DNA of 64,000 nucleotides, taken from positions 5,459 through 69,458 of the forward strand of contig CAXSDH010000009.1 of assembly GCA_964235765.1 (NCBI GenBank), in the 5' to 3' direction. This DNA comes from JAVVHH01 sp964235765. GTDB lineage: Bacteria > Pseudomonadota > Alphaproteobacteria > Acetobacterales > Acetobacteraceae. Positions 18,155-28,530 of the stretch are shown in pieces; position 1 is the stretch's first letter, and every line of letters starts with the position of its first letter. Under the pieces are notes generated by a model that made no database searches, had not been told where the DNA came from, and saw only the letters and a list, made by a program, of their open reading frames with translations. The position numbers and the translations under genes are program-made.

Positions 18155-18224
18155 GGTCCGCCGTCCCTTCATATCCCACGCAACGAACCCCGGCCTGCAC
18201 GGTTGCAACAGCGCGCGTTGCAAG

Positions 18225-18912
<688 letters not shown>

Positions 18913-18929
<17 letters not shown>

Positions 18930-19644
18930 AGCGATCCCCCAGATAGGCGCGGATCACGTCGGGGTGGCGCACCACCTCGGCCGGCGACCCCTGCATCAGC
19001 ACGCGCCCCAGGTTCAGCACCACCGCGCGGTCCACCAAGGGCAGCACCACCTCCATCACGTGCTCCACCATGAGCACGGTGATCCCCTGGTCCCGCACGG
19101 CGCGCACCAGGGCCACGCCGCTGGCAGCCTCCGTGGGCGTGAGCCCGGTCAGCATCTCGTCCAGCAACAACAGCCGTGGCCCGGTGGCGAGCGCGCGGGC
19201 GATCTCCAGCCGCCGCTTCTCCGGCGGGGTCAGTTGGTGCGCCGGGGCGTCCACGCGGGCAAGGAGGCCGCAGAACTCCATCACCCGCTGCGCCTCCCGC
19301 ATTGCGTCGCGCGGGCTCCCATTGCGGGAGAAGGCGCCGACCATGACGTTTTCCAGCACCGTCATGCTGTCGAAGCTGCGGACCACCTGGAACGTGCGTG
19401 CGACGCCGGCGCGTGAGCAGGCGACCGGCCCCAGGCCGCTGATCCGCCGACCCTCGAGCCTGATCTGGCCGCGATCGGGGCTGACCTCGCCGGAGATGGC
19501 GTTGAACAAGCTGGTCTTGCCCGCGCCGTTGGGGCCGATCAGCCCCAGGATCTCGCCTTTCCCGGCGGTAAAGCTGATGTCGACGTTGGCCGCCACGCCC
19601 CCGAACGTCTTGCTCACGTGATCGACTTCGAGAAACGCGCTCAT
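18913..19644 (-). CDS. livG: Branched-chain amino acid-type ABC transporter ATPase LivG
   Basis: The second Liv-type ATPase, 243 residues. It has Walker A GPNGAGKTSLFNAISGE, the LivG-type SRAGVARTFQ, signature segment LTPPEKRRLEIARAL and Walker B LLLLDEMLTGLTP (an M replaces the usual P after DE, as in many LivG proteins). ATG at 19644 overlaps the livM stop (ATGA). The reading frame is open far upstream inside livM, but homology begins only here (MSAFLEVDHVSKTFGG). Confidence 0.95.
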
Positions 19645-20621
19645 GGCGGCGTCTTCACGCCCAACAGGCTGACCAGCCCGGCGGGGCGCGCCAGGGCGAC
19701 GGCCACGATCAGCCCGCCATAGATCATCAGGTCCACCCCCTGCCCGCCCCCGCCGAGGTAGCTGCGGGTAAGTTCGCTGACCGGGATCAGCACCGCCGCA
19801 CCCACCAACGGCCCCCACAGGGTGCCGACCCCGCCCAGCACGGCCGGCAGCGCAATGAGGATGGAAAGGTGCCCGGCCAGGATGCTGTCGGGGTCGATAT
19901 ACCCGACATATTGCGCGTAGATCGCCCCGCCCATGCCGGTCAGGAAGCCGCTGATCGCCGCCGCCGCCATCTTGGACGGGAAAACCCGAACGCCCAGGCT
20001 GCGCGCCGCCACCACGTCGTCCCGCACTGCGCGCCAGGCGAAACCCCACGCGCGGCCCTCGATCATGAAAGCCACGATCCAGGTCAGCGCCGCGAAGATC
20101 AGCGCCACGTAGTAGAACGGCAGCTTGTTGGTGCGGAACTGCAAGTCGATAAGGCTCTCGCCCTTGAACGGCACGTAAATGCCGGTGGCGGCGCCCACCC
20201 AATCCCAGTTGAGGAACAGCAGATAGCCGATCTCGCCGACGACCACGGTGGCGATCGCATAGTAGTGCCCGCTCAGCCGAAAGCACGGCCAGCCCACCAG
20301 CAGCGCGCAAAGCCCGCCCACCGCGCCGCCCGCGAACATGCCGATGGTGGGCGGCACGCCGGCATGCACGAACAGCATCGTGCTGACATACGCGCCGATG
20401 CCCATATACAGCGCGTGGCCCAGCGAGATCTGTCCGCAATAACCACCCAGGATGTTCCAGGCCTGGCTCAGCCCAGCGAACAGCACGGTTATGATGAGCA
20501 GGTTTTGCGCATAAACGTCGCGGATCGGCAGCGGCAGCACGGCCAGGCCGGCCAGCACCACGCCCCCGACCAGATTCTGCCGCCGCCGCCGGCGCAGGAT
20601 GGCGTTGTCGGGCAGCTCCAT
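19641..20621 (-). CDS. livM: Branched-chain amino acid-type ABC transporter permease LivM
   Basis: A membrane permease of 326 residues with about nine hydrophobic segments. The family blocks GGYCGQISLGHALYMGIGAYV and GGVGTLWGPLVGAAVLI are present. The ATG at 20621 shares one base with the livH stop (TGATG); a TTG one codon upstream is possible. The C-terminal hydrophobic end overlaps livG by 4 bp. Confidence 0.94.
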   Translation of the reverse strand: MELPDNAILRRRRRQNLVGGVVLAGLAVLPLPIRDVYAQNLLIITVLFAGLSQAWNILGGYCGQISLGHALYMGIGAYVSTMLFVHAGVPPTIGMFAGGAVGGLCALLVGWPCFRLSGHYYAIATVVVGEIGYLLFLNWDWVGAATGIYVPFKGESLIDLQFRTNKLPFYYVALIFAALTWIVAFMIEGRAWGFAWRAVRDDVVAARSLGVRVFPSKMAAAAISGFLTGMGGAIYAQYVGYIDPDSILAGHLSILIALPAVLGGVGTLWGPLVGAAVLIPVSELTRSYLGGGGQGVDLMIYGGLIVAVALARPAGLVSLLGVKTPP

Positions 20622-21496
20622 CAAATCTTGCCGAACAGGCCGCGCGGCCGGACCATCAGCACCGCCAGGTAGACCGCGAACATCCCGACCTGCTTGAGGC
20701 TGGGCTCCAACACCAGCGCGGTGATCGCCTCCACTTCGCCGATGACGATACCCGCCACCAGCGCGCCCAGGATCGAGCCGAAGCCGCCTAGCGCCACCGT
20801 CACGTAGGCGATCAGCGCAAAGTTGGCGCCGACGTTGGGCGACACGTAATAGAACGCGATCAGCATCACCCCCGCGACGCCTACCGTGGCCGACCCCAGC
20901 CCCCAGCCGAGCGCAAAGATGCGATCCCGGTCGATGCCGATCAGCGCCACGGCGTCCCGGTCCTCCCGCGTCGCTTCAAGGGCGCGGCCGAACTCGGTGC
21001 GGTTCACCAGCATGAGCCCCCCGAACGCCAGCAGGCAGACCAGGCTTGCCGCCAGCTGCGGTAGCGGCACGAACACGCCGGCCAGGTTGGCCGTGCGGTT
21101 GCTCAGCCACGTGCCGCTGAGCGAGCGGAAATCCCCTCCCCAAATGAACTGCGCCGCCCCGCGGATGAAGATCGCCAGCCCGAAGGTGGCGAAAATCTGC
21201 ACCATGCCGCGATTGAACCGCACGCCCAATGCCCGGGCGATGATGCCGCGGTAGATCGCCACGCCCAGCCCGAACATCAGCAGGCACACCAGCGGCAGTT
21301 GCAGCAGCGGATCGAGCCCGGTCAGCCCGAAGATGACGACGGCGGCATACATCGCCAACATCAGCATCTCGCCATGCGCGAAGTTCACCACGTCCATCAA
21401 GCCGAAGATCAGCGACAGCCCGGCTGCGACCAGCGCATAGATCAGCCCCATGAGCAGCCCGCTCACCAGCGCCTGCGCGACAAGCTCGCCGCTCAA
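20621..21496 (-). CDS. livH: Branched-chain amino acid-type ABC transporter permease LivH, TTG start
   Basis: The partner membrane permease, 291 residues, with typical LSLIFGLMDVVNFAHGEMLMLAMYA and YVTVALGGFGSILGALVAGIVIGEVE blocks. The frame is open well upstream inside hyuAB, but homology begins at a TTG at 21496 whose bases overlap the hyuAB stop (TTGA). A strong GGAGGG lies 8 nt before it, which decides the start. The first ATG in frame would remove the N-terminal helix start. Translational coupling to the enzyme upstream is likely. Confidence 0.92.
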   Translation of the reverse strand: MSGELVAQALVSGLLMGLIYALVAAGLSLIFGLMDVVNFAHGEMLMLAMYAAVVIFGLTGLDPLLQLPLVCLLMFGLGVAIYRGIIARALGVRFNRGMVQIFATFGLAIFIRGAAQFIWGGDFRSLSGTWLSNRTANLAGVFVPLPQLAASLVCLLAFGGLMLVNRTEFGRALEATREDRDAVALIGIDRDRIFALGWGLGSATVGVAGVMLIAFYYVSPNVGANFALIAYVTVALGGFGSILGALVAGIVIGEVEAITALVLEPSLKQVGMFAVYLAVLMVRPRGLFGKI

Positions 21497-24400
21497 GCCC
21501 CGAACCCTCCACCGCCGGGCGTCTGGATCACGAACACGTCGCCGGGCCGCAACTCCGCCCGGCTGGTGCCCAACATGGCCTCCGTCGTGCCGTCCGCCCG
21601 CTCCACCCACTGCCGCCCAGGCAGGCCGTCGGCGCCGCCCGCCAGGCCGAACGGCGCCACCTCTCGGCGGCTGGCGACGACCACCATGGTCATTGGCTCG
21701 TGGAAGCGGATGCGGCGCACCGACCCGTCGCCGCCGCGCGCCCGCCCCACGCCCCCGGAGCCGCGGCGGATGGAGAACTCCTCCAGCACCACCGGGTAGC
21801 GCAACTCCAACACCTCCGGGTCGGTCATCCGCGTGTTGGTCATGTGCGTCTGGATGGCCGAGGCGCCGGGGCTGTCCGGGCCCGCGCCCATGCCGCCGCA
21901 GATAGTCTCGTAATACTGCCGGGTCGCGTCCCCGAACACCACGTTGTTCATGGTCGCCTGGCTGCAAGCGAGCCGGCCGAGCGCGCCGAACAGGGCGTTG
22001 CAGGTGGCCTGGCTTACCTCGGTATTGCCCGCCACGACCGCGGCACCCGGCGCCGGCGACAGGAAGGTGCCCGGCGGGATGCGGATGGTGATCGGCTTCA
22101 GGCAACCGTCGTTGAGCGGAATGTCCTCGCCCACCAGGCAACGGAACACGTACAGCACCACGGCCCGGGTCACGGCCGGGGGCGCGTTGAAATTGCCTGG
22201 CCGTTGCGGGCCGGTACCGGTGAAATCCACCGTCGCGGTGCGTGCCGCCGGGTCCACGGTCAGCGCCACGCGCAACTTCGTGCCGTCGTCCATGGTATAA
22301 TCGAACGCGCCATCGCCGATCCGGCCGATGACCCGGCGCACCCCCTCCTCCGCATTGTCCATCACGTGCCGCATATAGGCCCTGACCGTATCCCAGCCGA
22401 ACTGATGCATGACGCGGGCCAGCTCCTGCACGCCCCGCTCGTTGGCGGCCACCTGCGCCTTGATGTCCGCCACGTTCACGTCCGGGCTGCGCGCAGGGTA
22501 GCGCGCGCCGGCCAGCACGGCACGGAACTCCGCCTCGCGAAACGCGCCCTGCTCCACCAGCAGGAAGTCGTCGATCACCACGCCTTCGTCCTCAAGCCGG
22601 GCGCTGTCGGGCGGCGTGCTGCCCGGCGTGGTGCCGCCGATATCGGCATGGTGGCCGCGGCTGCCCACAAAGAAGCGGATCGTGCGGCCCGCCTCGTCGA
22701 ACACAGGCGTGATCGCCGTGACGTCGGGCAGGTGCGTGCCGCCGTTGAATGGGTTGTTCAAGGCCACCACGTCGCCCGGGCGCAGGCTCGCGCCACGGCT
22801 GCGCAGCACGGTTTTCACGCTCTCGCCCATCGCGCCCAGGTGCACCGGCACGTGCGGCGCATTGGCGACCAGGTTGCCGTCGCCGTCGAAGATGGCGCAA
22901 CTGAAGTCGAGCCGCTCCTTGATGTTCACGCTGAGCGAGGTGTTCCGCAGCACGGCGCCGGTCTGCTCCGCCACGTTCATGAACAGGTTGTTGAACAGCT
23001 CCAACAGCACCGGGTCCGGCCGCTCGCTGCCGACGGGCACGCGGCTCGGCAGCGGTTCCGTGCGGCGCAGCAGCATGTGGTCCCGGGCCGTCACCTCCGC
23101 GGCCCAGCCCGGCTCCACCACGGTGGTCGCGTTGGCCTCCCGCACCAGCGCCGGACCGGGCAATCGATCCCCGGCGCGGAGCGCGGTCCGCTCGAAAACC
23201 GGCGTGCGGTGCTCCCGCCCGCCGCTCCACATCGCGACGTGGTCGATCGGTTCGAGCGGCGCGCCCTCGCGGGTGGGCAACTCCGGTTCCTGCACCGGCC
23301 CCCCAACGGCCACTGCCTCCACCGCCACCAGCTCGGCGACCAATGGCCGGTCCGGCGTCGCGAAACCGAAGCGGGCGCGATGCGCGGCCGTGAACGCCGC
23401 CACGATGCCCGGCGCGTCGGCCAGCGGCACGGGCAGGGCTGCTTCCGTGCCGGTATACCGCAGGTGGACCGCCTCCCGCACGGACACCACGGCCGGGTCG
23501 GCGCCCTGTTCGAGCAAAGCGGCGCGCGCCTGCCTGCCCAAGTCCGCGGCCACGGCCCGCAAGCCCGGCAGGGCCTCGTTGCTGAACGCCTGCTCCACCG
23601 CCTGCTCGCGCAGCACCGATTGGTCCGCCAGCCCCATGCCGTAGGCGGACAGCACGCCGGCATAGGGGTGGATGAACACCGTCTCCATGCCCAACTCGTC
23701 CGCCACCAGGCAGGCATGCTGGCCGCCGGCGCCGCCGAAGCATTGCAGGGCGAAGCGCGTGGCGTCGTGGCCCTTCTGCACGCTCACCTGCTTGATGGCG
23801 TTAGCCATGTTGGCGACGGCGACGCGCAGGAAGCCCTCGGCCGCCGCGCGCGGGTCGGGGTTGCCCATCTCGGCCGCCAGGCCGGCAAAGCCCTCGCGCA
23901 CCACCCCGGCGTCCAGCGGCGCATCGCCGCCGGGGCCGAAGATGGGCGGAAAGTGCGCAGGCTGGATTTTGCCCACGCAGACGTTCGCATCGGTCACGGT
24001 CAGCGGCCCGCCGCGGCGGTAGCAGGCCGGCCCGGGGTTCGCGCCCGCGCTGTCCGGCCCCACCCGCACCCGGGCGCCGTCGAACCGCAAGATGCTGCCG
24101 CCGCCGGCCGCGACGGTGTTGATCGCCATCATCGGCGCACGCATCCGCACGCCCGCCACCTCGGTCTCGAACGCCCGCTCGAAAGCGCCGTCGTAAAGCG
24201 CCACGTCGGTGCTGGTGCCGCCCATGTCGAAGCCGATGATCCGGTCGAGCCCCGCCATCCCCGCCGTCCGCGCGGCGCCCACGATGCCGCCGGCCGGGCC
24301 CGAGAGGATGGCGTCCTTGCCTTGGAAGCGGTCGGCCTGCGCCAGCCCGCCATTGCTCTGCATGAAATACAGCCGCACGCCGTCCAGCTCGCCCGCCACC

Positions 24401-25089
24401 TGGTCCACGTAGCGGCGCAGGATCGGCGAGAGATAGGCGTCCACCACCGTCGTGTCGCCGCGCGGCACCAGGCGCAGCAAAGGGCTGACGGCGTGGCTCG
24501 CGGACACCTGGCCGAACCCGGCCGCGCGGGCCAACTCGGCCAGCCGGCGCTCCATCGCGGGGTATTTCCACGCATGGATCAGCGCGATGGCGCAGGCGTC
24601 GAGCCCAGCCGCCACGGCCGCCGCAAACGCGGCACGGGCGCCCTCCTCGTCCAGCGCTTCCAGCTCGGCGCCGTCGATGCCGACCCGGCCGCCGACCTCG
24701 GTCACCCGCTCATACAGCAACGTCGGCAAGGTCACGTGCAGGTCGAACAACCGCGGCCGGGCCTGATTGCCGATGCGCAGCAGATCGCCGAAACCGCGGT
24801 TCATGACCAGCAGCGTGCGTTCGCCCTTGCGTTCCAGCAACGCGTTGGTCGCGACCGTAGTGCCCATCTTGACTTGGTTGACCGACCCAGCGGGGATTGC
24901 CTGACCCGGCGCCACACCCAACACCATGCGAATGCCCGCGATGGCCGCGTCGCGGTAGCGGCCTGGATTTTCGCTCAGCAGCTTGTGGGTCGAGAGCGCC
25001 CCATCGGGCGCACGCGCCACGATGTCGGTGAACGTGCCGCCGCGATCGATCCAAAACTGCCAGCCAGCCGTCACGGGCCGGGGCGACAC
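21493..25089 (-). CDS. Fused hydantoinase/5-oxoprolinase (HyuA-HyuB)
   Basis: This cytoplasmic ATP-dependent amidohydrolase should open hydantoin, 5-oxoproline or a related cyclic amide. It has 1198 residues with both family halves joined: HyuA-like residues 1 to about 690 (FWIDRGGTFTDIVA, IGFDMGGTSTDVALY, CFGGAGGQHACLVADELG) and HyuB-like from about 700 (MNVAEQTGAVLRNTSLSVNI, NNPFNGGTHLPDVT, GVGRARGGDGSVRRIRF, IQTPGGGGFG). The start is a GTG at 25089 with only a weak upstream GGGA. It heads an operon with livHMGF, so it probably acts on the imported solute. The substrate is unknown. Confidence 0.93.
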   Translation of the reverse strand: MSPRPVTAGWQFWIDRGGTFTDIVARAPDGALSTHKLLSENPGRYRDAAIAGIRMVLGVAPGQAIPAGSVNQVKMGTTVATNALLERKGERTLLVMNRGFGDLLRIGNQARPRLFDLHVTLPTLLYERVTEVGGRVGIDGAELEALDEEGARAAFAAAVAAGLDACAIALIHAWKYPAMERRLAELARAAGFGQVSASHAVSPLLRLVPRGDTTVVDAYLSPILRRYVDQVAGELDGVRLYFMQSNGGLAQADRFQGKDAILSGPAGGIVGAARTAGMAGLDRIIGFDMGGTSTDVALYDGAFERAFETEVAGVRMRAPMMAINTVAAGGGSILRFDGARVRVGPDSAGANPGPACYRRGGPLTVTDANVCVGKIQPAHFPPIFGPGGDAPLDAGVVREGFAGLAAEMGNPDPRAAAEGFLRVAVANMANAIKQVSVQKGHDATRFALQCFGGAGGQHACLVADELGMETVFIHPYAGVLSAYGMGLADQSVLREQAVEQAFSNEALPGLRAVAADLGRQARAALLEQGADPAVVSVREAVHLRYTGTEAALPVPLADAPGIVAAFTAAHRARFGFATPDRPLVAELVAVEAVAVGGPVQEPELPTREGAPLEPIDHVAMWSGGREHRTPVFERTALRAGDRLPGPALVREANATTVVEPGWAAEVTARDHMLLRRTEPLPSRVPVGSERPDPVLLELFNNLFMNVAEQTGAVLRNTSLSVNIKERLDFSCAIFDGDGNLVANAPHVPVHLGAMGESVKTVLRSRGASLRPGDVVALNNPFNGGTHLPDVTAITPVFDEAGRTIRFFVGSRGHHADIGGTTPGSTPPDSARLEDEGVVIDDFLLVEQGAFREAEFRAVLAGARYPARSPDVNVADIKAQVAANERGVQELARVMHQFGWDTVRAYMRHVMDNAEEGVRRVIGRIGDGAFDYTMDDGTKLRVALTVDPAARTATVDFTGTGPQRPGNFNAPPAVTRAVVLYVFRCLVGEDIPLNDGCLKPITIRIPPGTFLSPAPGAAVVAGNTEVSQATCNALFGALGRLACSQATMNNVVFGDATRQYYETICGGMGAGPDSPGASAIQTHMTNTRMTDPEVLELRYPVVLEEFSIRRGSGGVGRARGGDGSVRRIRFHEPMTMVVVASRREVAPFGLAGGADGLPGRQWVERADGTTEAMLGTSRAELRPGDVFVIQTPGGGGFGA
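21505..21510 (-). promoter_or_regulatory. Shine-Dalgarno GGAGGG for the TTG start of livH
   Basis: GGAGGG on the minus strand, 8 nt before TTG 21496 and inside the end of hyuAB. It supports initiation at a TTG that overlaps the preceding stop as TTGA. Confidence 0.7.
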
Positions 25090-25228
25090 AGGCAGCCCGG
25101 TCCCGCGAGCGTTCCACTCGTCAACACGTCAAGCATCGCTGTCTCCGCCCTGCGCGCGCCTACAGTCGGGCAGCAGGCAACCCGTGGCAAACCTTCATTG
25201 CGGCGTAATTCAGCGAGAAGCCGCCCGC

Positions 25229-26128
25229 CTAACCCATGACGCGCTGCGGCGCCTCGACCTCCTGCGGTTCGATGTCCACGCTCACCGAAAGCGTGTGCCG
25301 GCCGCCGCCGAGCATTATGCCGTGCACCGGGCTGACATCGGCGTAGTCGCGGCCCCACCCCAGCCATACATGTTCGTCGGAGACGACAAGGTCATTGGTC
25401 GGGTCGAGATCGATCCAGCCGTGTTCCGCCCCCAGCCAGCATTGCACCCAAGCGTGGGACTGGTCGGCGCCGCGCAGCCGGCCCTCGCCCGCCGGGGGCT
25501 GCGTGCGAACATAGCCTGAGACATACCGCGCCGGCAGCCGCAACGCGCGCAGCCCAGCGATCATCAGATGTGCGAAGTCCTGGCAGACGCCGGCCCGCAA
25601 CTGCAACACGCGGCTGACGGAGGTCGAAACCGTGGTGACCCCGGGCTGGAACCGGAAGTCCCGCGCCAGCCGGGCCATCAGGTCGAGCAGGCCCACCAAT
25701 ACGGGGCGGCCTGGCGGGAAGCTCCCGATCGCCCATTCACGCGCCGGCTCGATGGCCGGCGCCATCGGGCTGCCGAATGCGAACTCCGCGACGTCCCTGG
25801 CCGCTTGCCGGTGCTGGGCGCTGGCGGCGACGTGTTCCCATGCCGGGGTGGCGCGCGGCTCCGGCGTCGCACGAGGCCGCACGTCCACCTTCGCGTCGAT
25901 GGTGACGTCCAGCGCGGTATGGGCGGTGTCGAGGAACAACCATGACACGGGGTTGCCGAAGTGGTCGTGGCTTTCCGTCATCCGGGATTGCCTCGCGCTG
26001 GTCCGCAACGTGAACGAGCACACGGTTTGCCATGGCAAGGTCCGCGGGCGCAGGTGCAGCATATGCGCCGCAAGCTCGACCCGCCTGGTGTAACGATACG
26101 CGGTCACGTGCAGGACGTGGAATATCAC
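25229..26128 (-). CDS. Transglutaminase-like protein of the ATP-grasp/alpha-E cluster
   Basis: This 299-residue transglutaminase-fold protein has the N-terminal beta domain (FHVLHVTAYRYTRRVELAAHMLHLRPR) typical of the bacterial family found beside ATP-grasp and alpha-E genes. The Cys-His-Asp triad is in place: RAGVCQDFAHL (Cys182), QSHAWVQ (His225) and WIDLDPTND (Asp240-242). Such proteins are predicted peptidases or amide-bond enzymes. The frame continues to 26329, but the GTG at 26128, overlapping the ATP-grasp gene stop as GTGA with GGAGG just upstream, fits the family N-terminus. It is the last gene of the operon from 30498. Confidence 0.9.
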   Translation of the reverse strand: MIFHVLHVTAYRYTRRVELAAHMLHLRPRTLPWQTVCSFTLRTSARQSRMTESHDHFGNPVSWLFLDTAHTALDVTIDAKVDVRPRATPEPRATPAWEHVAASAQHRQAARDVAEFAFGSPMAPAIEPAREWAIGSFPPGRPVLVGLLDLMARLARDFRFQPGVTTVSTSVSRVLQLRAGVCQDFAHLMIAGLRALRLPARYVSGYVRTQPPAGEGRLRGADQSHAWVQCWLGAEHGWIDLDPTNDLVVSDEHVWLGWGRDYADVSPVHGIMLGGGRHTLSVSVDIEPQEVEAPQRVMG

Positions 26129-28530
26129 GCGACCTCCAGCCCGATAGCCTGGGAGGTGGGCAGCAAGGCGAAGAACCGGCGGGTGATCCGATCCGACAAC
26201 GACGCGGTTGCGGCCGCGATGCCGAACAGCGCGTGCGGCAGGCTGGCCGCCTCGAGCGCCGCATCTCCGGCTTCGACGACGCGGTCGACCAGCGCCGTCA
26301 CCTGCTCCTGCAATTCGTGGGCGACCCAAGCCAGGCCATGGTCGTCCGCTGCCCCAAGCAGCGCTGCGGCTTCGGCGAGTTGATAGTTCAAGGAGCGCGG
26401 GTTGCCGGTATCCGCCAGAACCAGATCCAGCACCGGCGCAGGCTGCAACACGGAAAGGTAGCGGCTGCGGTAGGTGATGGCGCTATCGCACAGCTCCAGC
26501 GCCAGGCGAAGCGCCGCGTCCATCCGGCTGGCCGGCTGATCCAGGACGGTCGCGATCGACAGGGCCGTGACCATGGCCCGCTCCAGCCGGCGGCCCAAAT
26601 CCAGGAACAGGCGCCCACCACCCTGCACCATCCCGTCCGCGGCCACGCCGGCCACGGTGGTCGCCAGGCGTTGCAGCCCAGCCATCGCGTGCACCAGCCC
26701 GTCCACTCCGGACTGGATGCCGTCCTGCACATCGGCCTGCGCCGCCCTGATCGCGTGCACGAAGGCGCCGTGCGTCTCCACCGTGAGCCGGTCACGCAGG
26801 GAGGCGGTCAGCCTGCCGGCGTTCTCCAGCCCGAGCTTGGCGGCGCCGCCGGCTTGCAGCGAGCGCCGCAACGCGACGTCCAGCACCAAGCCCTCGTCCG
26901 CGCCCAGCAGCCCGGCCGCAGCCATGCTGCGCCCGAGCACGGCCAGTTCCGCAACCTCCCGGGGCAGTGGCGCGCCGCGGGCAAGGCGGAGCAGCGCGGC
27001 ACGCCCCAGCCGCGCCTGCGCTTCCAGCCGTTCGACATACCGGCCCAGCCAAAAGAAATCGTCGGCGACCCGGCTCGGCATGTCGCCGCTGCTGCGCCGC
27101 AGCGGCACCCGCTTCTGCTGCACCGGTTCCGGCCCGATGATATCGGCGTTCTCCTGGCTCAGCACCCAAACATCCTTGAACACCGCATCGGCCGGCAGGG
27201 CCTCGCCCGGGTGGGCGCCTGGCGCGAGCACCCAGGCCACTCCGCCCGGCATCATGCGCCACGCGGCGCCATCGTGCATCAGAAACAGGCGCAGCACGAC
27301 CGGCCGCGCAGTGAGCCCCTCCCCGTCATGGCAAGGCGCAAGGGACGGGGGAATAAGCGTGGAACCGGCAAAGCTCCACGGCGCGGTAGCGATGGCCTGT
27401 TCCAGCGCCGTCCGGTCTTGCCCGGACAGGCCCGAGAGCGGGATCACCGGCGTCGCCGCATCCACCGCAGACCGGACGCCCCAGCGCTGGTAGCTTTGCG
27501 CAATCGTACGCTGCGAGCCGGCGTCTGCCAGCCAGATGGCTGGCAGGGTTGGCAGACGCAGTTGCTCGCCCAACAGGCGGCGGCAGAGGCACGGCATGAA
27601 CGCGGACAGCGCCGGTGCTTCCACCACGCCCGCGCCGGGGTGGTTGAGGATGCGGACGGTGCCCAGGCGGGCTGCGTCGAGCAGGCCGGTGATCCCCGAC
27701 GATGCGTGGCCTGGAAGCTCCAGCGGATCGAGCGCGCCGCCGGGCACACGGCGCAGCAGAACGTCCACCTGCTGCAATCCTTGCAGGGTTTTCAGATAGA
27801 GGTTGCCGCCCCGGGCCGTGAGGTCACGCGCCTGGACCAGCGCGCATGCGATGTTGCGCGAAAGCGCCAGGTGTTCCGGCCAGTGTGGGTCTTCGACCCC
27901 CGGGGTTAAAAGGGCAACCACGGGCGCCCGGTCCACCGTGGGTGGCGCCGCGCGGACCAAGGCGTCCTGCCAGGCCTCGAAGAACGGCCGCAACTGGCGC
28001 ACCTGGTTGCTGCGGAACAGCTCGGGCAGCACCCGAGCCAGCAGGCGGCGGGTCTCCCGCGCGTAGCCGATACCCAATGCGCCGCCGGTCCGGTCGGCCA
28101 GCACGCGCCATTGACCGTCAGGGCTGCGGATCAGGTCTGCGGCATAGGTCTGCAGAAAGGGCCCGCGCTGGGGCTCGCTGGTGCGGCAAGCCCGCAGGAA
28201 CCCTGGGTTTGCGAACACCAGCGCGGGCGGCAGAACGCCGTCGGCGAGCACGGTCTGTGGCCCATACAGGTCCGCCAGAATAGCTTCCATGAGCTTTGCG
28301 CGCTGGCACAGCCCGGCCTCGAGCATCGCGAACTCCGCCGAGGTGAGCGGCAGCGGCACGGGATCGCATCGCCACGAGGCAGCCGACCCCTCCTCCTCCG
28401 CGGCCCGCTCCAGCCTGGATGTCCGCGCCGCCAGCCCCGGCCTGTCGAAGGCCGAGAGCGCGCCGAGCACGGGGCGCCAGTGCGGCCGCACGCCACCCCG
28501 CCCGTCGACCATTTCGTCCCAGGCGGTCAC
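26125..28530 (-). CDS. Circularly permuted ATP-grasp protein fused to an alpha-E domain
   Basis: An 801-residue two-domain protein. Residues 1 to about 470 match the circularly permuted ATP-grasp family (older names DUF404/DUF407): WDEMVDGRGGVRPHW, VFANPGFLRACR, LADRTGGALGIGYARETRR, LLTPGVEDPHWPEHLALSRN. Residues about 483-801 match the helical alpha-E domain (DUF403; SRVADDFFWLGRYVERLEAQARL, SITYRSRYLS-like segment). Elsewhere these are often two genes; here they are one. The predicted activity is ATP-dependent peptide-bond formation on an unknown substrate. The GTG at 28530 overlaps the upstream transglutaminase stop (GTGA); ATG 28512 is an alternative. Confidence 0.88.
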   Translation of the reverse strand: MTAWDEMVDGRGGVRPHWRPVLGALSAFDRPGLAARTSRLERAAEEEGSAASWRCDPVPLPLTSAEFAMLEAGLCQRAKLMEAILADLYGPQTVLADGVLPPALVFANPGFLRACRTSEPQRGPFLQTYAADLIRSPDGQWRVLADRTGGALGIGYARETRRLLARVLPELFRSNQVRQLRPFFEAWQDALVRAAPPTVDRAPVVALLTPGVEDPHWPEHLALSRNIACALVQARDLTARGGNLYLKTLQGLQQVDVLLRRVPGGALDPLELPGHASSGITGLLDAARLGTVRILNHPGAGVVEAPALSAFMPCLCRRLLGEQLRLPTLPAIWLADAGSQRTIAQSYQRWGVRSAVDAATPVIPLSGLSGQDRTALEQAIATAPWSFAGSTLIPPSLAPCHDGEGLTARPVVLRLFLMHDGAAWRMMPGGVAWVLAPGAHPGEALPADAVFKDVWVLSQENADIIGPEPVQQKRVPLRRSSGDMPSRVADDFFWLGRYVERLEAQARLGRAALLRLARGAPLPREVAELAVLGRSMAAAGLLGADEGLVLDVALRRSLQAGGAAKLGLENAGRLTASLRDRLTVETHGAFVHAIRAAQADVQDGIQSGVDGLVHAMAGLQRLATTVAGVAADGMVQGGGRLFLDLGRRLERAMVTALSIATVLDQPASRMDAALRLALELCDSAITYRSRYLSVLQPAPVLDLVLADTGNPRSLNYQLAEAAALLGAADDHGLAWVAHELQEQVTALVDRVVEAGDAALEAASLPHALFGIAAATASLSDRITRRFFALLPTSQAIGLEVA

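Noticed and set aside
19645..20439. Upstream extension of the livG frame
   Set aside because: It lies inside livM in another frame, and LivG homology begins only at ATG 19644.
21700..25239. A 1179-residue open frame on the plus strand opposite the hydantoinase gene
   Set aside because: Antisense shadow of a GC-rich gene: the text is His/Arg/Gln-rich with no recognisable domain, while the minus strand encodes a clear HyuA-HyuB protein.
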